A stretch of 10,913 nucleotides of DNA from Candidatus Gastranaerophilales bacterium (GTDB lineage: Bacteria; Cyanobacteriota; Vampirovibrionia; Gastranaerophilales; Gastranaerophilaceae). The DNA lies in the NCBI GenBank assembly GCA_910587245.1, contig CAJULX010000043.1:1-10913 (forward strand). Reading direction: 5' to 3'. The notes under the pieces were generated by a model, which saw only the letters and a program-made list of their open reading frames with translations, had not been told where the DNA came from and did no database searches. How positions within the stretch are numbered: position 1 is the stretch's first letter; the number at the start of each line of letters is the position of its first letter. Made by a program: the position numbers and the translations under genes. Below, in pieces: positions 6,523 to 10,913 of the stretch.

Positions 6523-7152
6523 ATGAAGAGCGTTGAAGAAAAAAATGAAGAATTCGTTTTAAATATTCTTCATGATATAAAATCTCCCATTTTAAGTATA
6601 AATATTGCCCTTGAAAACCTTGATTCCAAAAGCTTTGCTCAAAATACGGCAGATAGCGGTTTATTAAGTGAAATTTACAAAGTAAACAGACATAATTTGG
6701 AGTATATAGAAAATTTAATGGAAAATTATTCGATAAAAAAGGGGCGGTACCAAATAAAACAGGAATATTTTAATATTTTAAACATTATTAATGAAGAAAT
6801 TTTCGCCCTGAAATTTTTAATAATAGAAAAAAATTTAAAACTAAACCTTGTAAGCTCAAACGAAGCTATAAACGTTAATTCGGATAAACAGCTCGTGCGC
6901 CGGGTTTTTCTCAATCTTTTAACAAATGCGGTTAAATATTCTCCAAATTCTGAAGAAGTAAAAATAGAAGTTTCAAAAAATAAAAAATATGTTTCAATAT
7001 GCATAACAAATACCGTTTCAAATACAGGCGCAGAGCACTCCACATGTTTAGGGCATCAAATTATTAAAGACGCACTTTTAAATTTAAACGGAAAAGTTTA
7101 TCACACCAAAAATAAAAATAAAATCTGCTTCAATGTTGACCTGCCTGTATAA
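6523..7152 (+). CDS. short histidine-kinase-like protein with degenerate ATP site
   Basis: This is a 209-residue soluble protein with no sensor, PAS, HAMP or membrane segment. A dimerisation/phosphoacceptor helix appears at once, with HDIKSPI at 17-23 and likely phosphoacceptor H17. A predicted second helix runs about 46-75. The ATPase-like half has a good N-box, NLLTNAVKYSP (131-141), including N135. The G1 box is lost: TNTVSNTG (162-169) has no Asp, and the F-box/ATP-lid region is nearly absent. GHQIIKD (177-183) stands where the G2 box should be. It may be an inactive kinase or a phosphotransferase in the style of ChpT or Spo0B, which have kinase-like folds without kinase activity. No response regulator gene is adjacent. 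ATG 6523 is the only ATG between the upstream in-frame stop (6490-6492) and H17, but it has no ribosome site. Confidence 0.75.
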   Translation: MKSVEEKNEEFVLNILHDIKSPILSINIALENLDSKSFAQNTADSGLLSEIYKVNRHNLEYIENLMENYSIKKGRYQIKQEYFNILNIINEEIFALKFLIIEKNLKLNLVSSNEAINVNSDKQLVRRVFLNLLTNAVKYSPNSEEVKIEVSKNKKYVSICITNTVSNTGAEHSTCLGHQIIKDALLNLNGKVYHTKNKNKICFNVDLPV

Positions 7153-7205
7153 CAGGGCAATAAAAATTGTTTATTCGGTCTGCAGCTGGATAATTCAAGC
7201 TTCTA

Positions 7206-7469
7206 TTAATTCCCTAAATCCACAATTTCCATTTTATGTGAAATTTCAGCTATAACTCTTGAAACCTCAAAGCCTGAAACTATCACCTCAAGAAGCATTT
7301 GCGCATTTATTAAAACGGTTTCCGTATATTCCATTGAGTCCATATCAAGAATTTCAAACTCAATAAAGTCCTCTCCGACATATTTGAGTTTTCCAAACTG
7401 CGCATCCGTTGCCCATCTTAAAAAAACAACGGCTTTTTCAAGAGCCTTTAATTTTTGTATCATCCTCAT
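7206..7469 (-). CDS. hypothetical 87-aa protein, possibly Sm-like fold
   Basis: I do not recognise this gene as a named family. The order of elements is a short N-terminal helix (about 3-20), then alternating hydrophobic strands: GKLKYV (26-31), DFIEFEIL (34-41), ETVLI (49-53) and LLEVIVSGF (59-67), then a C-terminal helix. A helix followed by a five-strand barrel with a Gly before strand two, a DF step and a final valine-rich strand is reminiscent of Hfq/LSm proteins. Direct sequence support is thin. Two ATGs, at 7469 and 7463, are possible; neither has a ribosome site. The promoter at 7477-7504 would start transcription at the first. It converges with the kinase-like gene (53 bp apart) and is divergent from the fumarase gene. 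Confidence 0.72.
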   Translation of the reverse strand: MRMIQKLKALEKAVVFLRWATDAQFGKLKYVGEDFIEFEILDMDSMEYTETVLINAQMLLEVIVSGFEVSRVIAEISHKMEIVDLGN

Positions 7470-7476
7470 ACTATAT

Positions 7477-7504
7477 ATGATATTATTTTTTTTATGAAAG
7501 TCAA
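7477..7504 (-). promoter_or_regulatory. promoter of the 87-aa gene placing +1 at its ATG (TTGACT-N16-TATCAT)
   Basis: Read leftward, TTGACT (7499-7504), a 16-bp spacer and TATCAT (7477-7482) match the sigma70 consensus at 5/6 each. Seven bases (7470-7476) then separate the -10 box from the ATG at 7469. Transcription should start at or next to the start codon, implying a leaderless mRNA. The absence of any Shine-Dalgarno sequence agrees. Confidence 0.6.
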
Positions 7505-7528
7505 TTTTAAAAAATTAATTGATAACTT

Positions 7529-7546
7529 CTTAATAAACTTAATGTA
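7529..7546. repeat. CTTAATAAA / CTTAATGTA direct repeat upstream of fumarase
   Basis: Two 9-bp units in tandem (7529-7537 and 7538-7546) share CTTAAT and lie 18 nt upstream of the fumarase ATG. They resemble the tandem pair at 89-108. They also fall where the fumarase -10 region should be, after TTGATA (7519-7524). A regulator site or a promoter element are both possible, and chance is not excluded. Confidence 0.3.
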
Positions 7547-7563
7547 TTTTATGGGAAAATTTT

Positions 7564-8853
7564 ATGAGCTTAAAACAAAATCTGGATACAAAAATTATTT
7601 ATAATGCGGTTTACGATTTAATTGAAAAAGCTAATACAAATCTGCCGTCTTGGGTTTATAATAAGCTTTCAAATTTTAATTGTGATTATAAAGACAAAAT
7701 TTTAAAAAACGCATACCTTGCTCAATCAAAAAAACGCCCGTTGTGCCAAGATACAGGGCAGGTGCTCATTTACCTTGAAATAGGTCAGGATGTTATACTT
7801 GAAGGCGAGCACGTTGAAACCGTTATAAATAGGGCGATTGCAGACTGTTACAAAGAAAAATTTTTCAGAAAATCAACAGTAAAAGATGCCCTGTATGATA
7901 GGAATAACAAGGGTGACAATACCCCCGGACTTATTCACACACAAATTGTTGAAGGGAATGAAATCTCAATACTGGCGGGCATTAAAGGGGGCGGCGCAGA
8001 AAACATGACACAGTTAAAGATGTTTAACCCGACAGCAGAATACTCTGAAATACTGGATTTTGCCAAAAAATGCGCGTTAGAAGCAGGCGAAAATGCCTGC
8101 CCGCCTATGTGTATCGGAATAGGTGCCGGCGGATGTGCTGAAACTGCGGCATTTCTCGCGAAGAAAGCATTGTTTTTCGGAAAAACGATAGAGTTTGATG
8201 CTGAAAACGTTTTTGAAACCCGCATTTTAACCGCCCCTACTCACATTGCGTGTCTTCCGGTATGTGTAAATATAAGCTGCCACTCGCTTAGAAGTGCTTC
8301 AACAAAAATCATAAACGGTGAAATTGTTGCCGCAGAAGAGGTACAAAAATATAACGATGTTGAAATAGCCTCAAATGCCCGCGAAATAAGAGCTGATGAC
8401 CTTGCGGCACTGCAAAATTTAAAAAACGGTGAAGAAATTCTTCTTTCGGGAAAAATTTTTACCGCACGCGATGCCGCGCACAAAAGGCTTACCGAAATGA
8501 TAGACAGGAACGAGGTTTTACCCCTTTCTTTAGAAAATAAAATCATATTTTATGCGGGCCCCTGCCCTGCTTCAAACGGTGAAATCATAGGCCCTGTGGG
8601 CCCAACAACATCAAAGCGCATGGATAAATTTGCGCCGCTTTTGTATGAAAAAGGGGTGATAGCCACAATAGGCAAGGGTGACAGAGCAATAAAAGGGCTA
8701 AACAAATTGTATTTCAAGGCTATTGGCGGCATTGCATGTGTTCTGCAGGCATGTATCAAGGATTGTACACTGGTTTGCTTTGAAGACTTGGGTACAGAGG
8801 CAATTTACGAACTTACCGTAGAAAATTTACCCTTAAAAACCGTATGGCTGTAG
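7564..8853 (+). CDS. class I (iron-sulfur) fumarate hydratase, alpha and beta parts fused
   Basis: This enzyme reversibly hydrates fumarate to L-malate using a labile [4Fe-4S] cluster. The alpha part (about 1-247) has three cysteines placed like the cluster ligands: C61 in LCQDTG, C179 in ACPP and C239 in NISCHSLRSAS. The beta part (about 263-429) has LSGKIFTARDAAHKRL (294-309), GPTTSKRMD (346-354), IGKGDRAIKG (369-378) and FEDLGTEAIYEL (406-417). Many bacteria encode the two parts as separate genes. Here they are one 429-residue chain, shorter than the sum of typical separate subunits and than the roughly 550-residue E. coli FumA. It has 15 cysteines, most not ligands. L-tartrate dehydratase is related and not fully excluded. 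The ATG has GGGA about 7 nt upstream. It is divergent from the 87-aa gene. Confidence 0.92.
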   Translation: MSLKQNLDTKIIYNAVYDLIEKANTNLPSWVYNKLSNFNCDYKDKILKNAYLAQSKKRPLCQDTGQVLIYLEIGQDVILEGEHVETVINRAIADCYKEKFFRKSTVKDALYDRNNKGDNTPGLIHTQIVEGNEISILAGIKGGGAENMTQLKMFNPTAEYSEILDFAKKCALEAGENACPPMCIGIGAGGCAETAAFLAKKALFFGKTIEFDAENVFETRILTAPTHIACLPVCVNISCHSLRSASTKIINGEIVAAEEVQKYNDVEIASNAREIRADDLAALQNLKNGEEILLSGKIFTARDAAHKRLTEMIDRNEVLPLSLENKIIFYAGPCPASNGEIIGPVGPTTSKRMDKFAPLLYEKGVIATIGKGDRAIKGLNKLYFKAIGGIACVLQACIKDCTLVCFEDLGTEAIYELTVENLPLKTVWL

Positions 8854-8960
8854 CATTTAACGCGAAATGTATTTTTCGGTGCTTTTGTAAAATTATATTA
8901 ACAGCCAAGCAATATAAAATTTTCAGCAGTTTTATAAATTTACAAAAACGGTAACGGAAT

Positions 8961-9971
8961 ATGAATTTAAAAATTACTTCAAATAATAATCAAAATTATA
9001 AAAATACGGTGCTCTCCTTTAAGGCAAAAAGCCCGAAAACTGCCGATACAACGGCTCATGATACGAGTTTGAAAAATTCTGCCGCTCTCGGTGTTGCCGC
9101 AGCGGCGGTTTCTGCCGCAGTAATAGGGGGAATTGCCTTTGCCGCAGGTAAAAATAAAGTTCCTCAGGAAGTTTCAAACACAATAAAAGCGGCGGATGAC
9201 CTGCTAAATACCGCTAACGGCAAGGCAAAACAGGTAATTGACCTTGCAATAAGCCTGCAAAAGAAAGTTGATGAAGCATGTGCGCTTTTTAAAAATGGCG
9301 GAAAAGACAGCGGCGGCAATATTATAGGCAAAATTATACCGAATACGGATGATAAAATTTATGCAGAAAATTTTCTTGAAGAATACTCGCAAAGCGGCAC
9401 CCTGCTTAGAAAAAGCAGTTTTATAGATGATTTTCTTGTAGAAATTGAAGAGTTTACCGATAACGGAAAAAGTAAAAATATACTTAAACATAACTGGTTT
9501 GAAGGCGGAATCGAAAGCTATACCGAAGGATACGGCAAATTAGCCGACGGCAGCGAACAATTTACCCGAAAAATTGAATTTTCAGGCGAAACAGGCGGTC
9601 GCCTTGATTCCCCGTATGATATAAACTGTCTGTATAAAGAAATGCACTCCGCATCAGGCGCCAAAAATACCGAGCTTGAAATAATCGGCGGAGATATCAG
9701 GCACTATTTTGAAGATTACAATACAAATACCGCATCAAACCGGCTTGAAATCGGCCGCGGACTCTGGTTAAAATACGGGGAGCCTGATATGTATGTGGAA
9801 AATAATACAATATCCAAAAAAGGTCTTGAAAATATAGCTAAGGAGCTTAATTTCAGAAACGGCACACCTGTAAAATGTACTCTTGACAGCAAAGAAATTG
9901 AGGACGGCATAGTAAACGCCGCTAAAAGCTGGGAATACAAGGATGGCAGCTGGAGTGAAATCACCGCATGA
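8961..9971 (+). CDS. hypothetical protein with Asn-rich LSFKA N-terminus and one membrane segment, 336 aa
   Basis: I recognise no domain. The N-terminus is Asn-rich (SNNNQNYKN, 7-15) and ends in LSFKAK (18-23). A linker of about 18 residues and an Ala/Gly-rich hydrophobic span at about 41-63 follow. A helical stretch runs about 70-112. The rest is acidic, Gly/Tyr-rich and probably beta-rich, with alternating patterns such as LEIIGGDIRHYFEDY. No catalytic motif is visible. The long hydrophobic segment with a large C-terminal part suggests a membrane-anchored protein whose tail is on one side; the orientation is unknown. I recall similar N-termini on many otherwise unrelated Gastranaerophilales proteins, which could be a lineage-specific targeting or modification tag. 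The start has only a weak ribosome site (CGGA). The gene stands alone between fumarase and rplU. Confidence 0.75.
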   Translation: MNLKITSNNNQNYKNTVLSFKAKSPKTADTTAHDTSLKNSAALGVAAAAVSAAVIGGIAFAAGKNKVPQEVSNTIKAADDLLNTANGKAKQVIDLAISLQKKVDEACALFKNGGKDSGGNIIGKIIPNTDDKIYAENFLEEYSQSGTLLRKSSFIDDFLVEIEEFTDNGKSKNILKHNWFEGGIESYTEGYGKLADGSEQFTRKIEFSGETGGRLDSPYDINCLYKEMHSASGAKNTELEIIGGDIRHYFEDYNTNTASNRLEIGRGLWLKYGEPDMYVENNTISKKGLENIAKELNFRNGTPVKCTLDSKEIEDGIVNAAKSWEYKDGSWSEITA

Positions 9972-10000
9972 TTTTTTAAAACCCCAAATCCTTTTAAAAC

Positions 10001-10014
10001 CTTGTATATACAAG
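10001..10014. promoter_or_regulatory. perfect 14-bp palindrome upstream of the rplU promoter
   Basis: CTTGTATATACAAG equals its own reverse complement and lies 23 bp upstream of the rplU -35 box. Its form suits a dimeric regulator. The gapless core and absence of a T-run argue against a terminator. In 10.9 kb of AT-rich DNA about one such palindrome is expected by chance, so the assignment is tentative. Confidence 0.3.
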
Positions 10015-10037
10015 AAATCGCAAAAATAAAACTCCGC

Positions 10038-10066
10038 TTGACAGCAATTTTTGCTTGATGTATATT
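10038..10066 (+). promoter_or_regulatory. rplU-rpmA promoter (TTGACA-N17-TATATT)
   Basis: A consensus TTGACA (10038-10043) is followed by an ideal 17-bp spacer and TATATT (10061-10066, 5/6). The predicted start near 10073 gives a leader of about 80 nt before rplU. This is the best promoter in the window, as expected for ribosomal protein genes. Confidence 0.8.
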
Positions 10067-10072
10067 TTCTAT

Positions 10073-10152
10073 GTTGAGACAGGTTGGCTGTGTCTAAATA
10101 CCATATTAAATGGTTACAGTCCCTAAAAACCTTAGAAAGGAAAAACGACAAA
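10073..10152 (+). promoter_or_regulatory. structured 5' leader of rplU, possible autoregulatory element
   Basis: The predicted leader holds two small hairpins: AGACA/TGTCT (10077-10081 with 10091-10095) and ACCAT/ATGGT (10100-10104 with 10110-10114). The ribosome site AAAGG (10136-10140) follows. L21 leaders that may mediate ribosomal-protein feedback are known in other bacteria. I could not match this sequence to that family. The stems are short, so regulation is only a possibility. Confidence 0.35.
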
Positions 10153-10503
10153 ATGTACGCTATAGTTGAAACAGGCGGTAAACAATATAAGCTTGAAGAA
10201 GGCAGATATGTTGATATCGAACTTTTAGACGCCAAAGAAAATGACAAAGTTACTTTTGATAAAATCGTTATGCTTGTTAACGGCAAAAAATCAAAAGTAG
10301 GACAGCCCTATGTAGACGGCGCTGTAGTTGAAGGTTCCATTGTAAAGAACGACAAAGCTAAAAAAATAATTGTTTTTAAACAACGCCCCAAAAAAGGCTA
10401 CAGAAAAAAACAAGGTCACAGACAGCAATACAGCCGTGTTATGATTAACAAAATTAATACAAAAGCCGGCAAAAAAGCACAAGATGAAGCAGGAGAAGAA
10501 TAA
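10153..10503 (+). CDS. rplU: 50S ribosomal protein L21
   Basis: L21 binds 23S rRNA in the large ribosomal subunit. The 116-residue protein opens with the diagnostic MYAIVETGGKQYK and contains the basic signature VFKQRPKKGYRKKQGHRQ (about 75-92) near its end, followed by a Lys/Glu-rich tail. The ATG at 10153 is preceded by AAAGG 12 nt upstream and gives the family's normal start. An in-frame TTG at 10084 would add 23 unrelated residues lying in the structured leader. The stop overlaps the rpmA start by one base (TAATG), indicating translational coupling. The order rplU-rpmA is near universal. No Prp-type protease gene lies between them, consistent with the unextended L27. Confidence 0.98.
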   Translation: MYAIVETGGKQYKLEEGRYVDIELLDAKENDKVTFDKIVMLVNGKKSKVGQPYVDGAVVEGSIVKNDKAKKIIVFKQRPKKGYRKKQGHRQQYSRVMINKINTKAGKKAQDEAGEE

Positions 10504-10757
10504 TGGCACATAAGAAAGGTGTAGGTTCGTCAAAGAACGGAAGAGATTCGGAAGCGCAACGATTAGGTGTCAAAAAATTTGGCAACGAAAATGTGCTTGC
10601 GGGCAATATACTTGTTAGACAAAGAGGAACAAAATTTCACCCCGGTAAAAACGTAGGTATCGGCAAAGACGATACATTATACGCTTTAATTGACGGTGTG
10701 GTTAAGTTTGAGCCTCACAGACGCGACAGAAAACAAGTAAGCGTATACGCTAAATAA
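10503..10757 (+). CDS. rpmA: 50S ribosomal protein L27
   Basis: L27 sits in the large subunit with its N-terminal tail reaching the peptidyl-transferase centre. The 84-residue sequence starts directly with MAHKKGVGSSKNGRDS and includes GNILVRQRGTKFHPG (about 34-48) and the FEPHRRDRKQVSVY end, so the family assignment is secure. It lacks the N-terminal extension that many Firmicutes L27 proteins have and that Prp protease removes, so the mature N-terminus is made directly. AGGAG (10491-10495) lies 7 nt upstream, inside rplU, and the start overlaps the rplU stop. An A/T-only hairpin begins in its stop codon. Confidence 0.98.
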   Translation: MAHKKGVGSSKNGRDSEAQRLGVKKFGNENVLAGNILVRQRGTKFHPGKNVGIGKDDTLYALIDGVVKFEPHRRDRKQVSVYAK

Positions 10758-10781
10758 ATTATAGACAATATAATTTTATTT
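10756..10781 (+). terminator. A/T-only hairpin at the rpmA stop codon, weak terminator candidate
   Basis: AAATTATA (10756-10763) pairs perfectly with TATAATTT (10769-10776) around the loop GACAA, followed by TATTT. Three more pairs form at the base if one T is bulged. It starts inside the rpmA stop codon. The lack of G-C pairs lowers confidence in true termination. The loop and left arm also contain the -35 box of the tRNA promoter. Confidence 0.45.
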
Positions 10782-10789
10782 GATACAAT
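10762..10789 (+). promoter_or_regulatory. tRNA-Asp promoter (TAGACA-N16-TACAAT, extended -10)
   Basis: TAGACA (10762-10767) and TACAAT (10784-10789) each match consensus at 5/6 with a 16-bp spacer. TGA directly before TACAAT gives an extended -10 (TGN). The predicted start near 10796 is about 28 nt before the mature tRNA end. The tRNA can therefore be transcribed independently of rplU-rpmA. Confidence 0.6.
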
Positions 10790-10823
10790 AAAGCATGTTG
10801 ATAATTGAATAATATTAATGGAT

Positions 10824-10900
10824 GGGGGCGTAGCTCAGCTGGTTAGAGTGCATGCCTGTCACGCATGAGGTCGCGGGTTCGATACCCGTCGTCCCCGCCA
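10824..10900 (+). tRNA. tRNA-Asp (anticodon GTC), CCA encoded
   Basis: A full cloverleaf folds. The acceptor stem 10824-10830 pairs with 10890-10896 (one G-U). The D-arm stem is GCTC/GAGT, and the anticodon stem CATGC/GCATG encloses loop CTGTCAC with anticodon GTC at 10858-10860. The T-arm stem GCGGG/CCCGT has loop TTCGATA. The discriminator base is G (10897), an aspartate identity element, and CCA (10898-10900) is encoded. It reads GAC and GAU. It lies downstream of rpmA with its own likely promoter; the window ends 13 nt later, so further tRNAs may follow. Confidence 0.97.
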
Positions 10901-10913
10901 TTATTAAATATAA

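Noticed and set aside
7159..7175. AATAAA/TTTATT hairpin between the convergent kinase-like and 87-aa genes
   Set aside because: Six A-T pairs only, with mismatched flanks; such stems occur often by chance in this composition.
8863..8878. CGAAA/TTTCG hairpin after the fumarase gene
   Set aside because: Only five base pairs and no strong T-run directly after; too weak to call a terminator.
8913..8936. TATAAAA/TTTTATA inverted repeat before the LSFKA gene
   Set aside because: Seven A-T pairs with a ten-base loop is within chance expectation; I also found no good -35 to make the TATAAA a promoter.
10084..10152. TTG start extending L21 by 23 residues
   Set aside because: L21 proteins begin at MYAIVETGGKQYK, and AAAGG precedes the ATG at 10153. 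The extra codons lie in the structured leader.
9768..10286. Leftward open frame of 172 codons
   Set aside because: It runs antisense across the LSFKA gene, the rplU promoter and rplU, has low-complexity Ser/Phe/Leu composition and shows no recognisable motif.
1..10913. CRISPR array, insertion sequence, integrase or phage genes
   Set aside because: Looked for on both strands; no regularly spaced repeats, terminal inverted repeats with target duplications, or recombinase-like proteins are present.

Overview
The window is AT-rich, gene-dense bacterial DNA using the standard bacterial code (TGA ends miaB). It looks chromosomal: I see no transposase, integrase, phage gene, plasmid replication gene or CRISPR array. 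Two proteins without recognisable domains suggest the lineage. One is an Ala/Gly-rich multi-pass membrane protein at the left end. The other, at 8961-9971, has an Asn-rich start ending in LSFKA before one hydrophobic segment. From memory this style is common in gut Gastranaerophilales (Melainabacteria/Vampirovibrionia, relatives of Cyanobacteria). The oxygen-sensitive fumarase type and cysteine richness suit an anaerobe. The assignment is an inference that I could not test.

Layout. Positions 1-189 are non-coding and very AT-rich, with CTTAA-type repeats and a 12-bp A/T-only hairpin at the end of the leftward membrane-protein gene (190-1014). A rightward block of four tightly packed genes follows (1156-4923): a homocitrate/isopropylmalate/Re-citrate-synthase-like enzyme, the tRNA methylthiotransferase MiaB, and an LrgA/CidA plus LrgB/CidB membrane pair. 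They are 3 nt apart or overlapping, so probably one operon. It meets the leftward glucose-6-phosphate isomerase gene (4998-6383) head-on. The terminator hairpin between them is fully paired only in the pgi RNA. A short histidine-kinase-like protein with a degraded ATP site (6523-7152) converges with an 87-residue protein that may have an Sm-like fold (7206-7469). Both lack a Shine-Dalgarno site and have a -10-like box ending exactly 7 nt before ATG, so they may be leaderless. A compact alpha-beta fused class I fumarase (7564-8853) and the LSFKA protein come next. The window closes with rplU-rpmA (ribosomal L21, L27) under a strong promoter with a structured leader, then tRNA-Asp(GTC) with its own promoter.

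How the genes work together. Most of the window is core physiology: sugar-phosphate isomerisation, a carbon-chain-extending synthase, a TCA-branch fumarase, tRNA modification and ribosomal proteins. The most suggestive context is a synthase expected to consume acetyl-CoA and a 2-oxoacid co-transcribed with LrgAB, a family that in several bacteria moves pyruvate-type small acids. The most unusual single gene is the sensorless, lid-less kinase-like protein, which may act as a phosphotransfer hub rather than as a kinase. I do not see a clear-cut new multi-gene defence or mobile system here.
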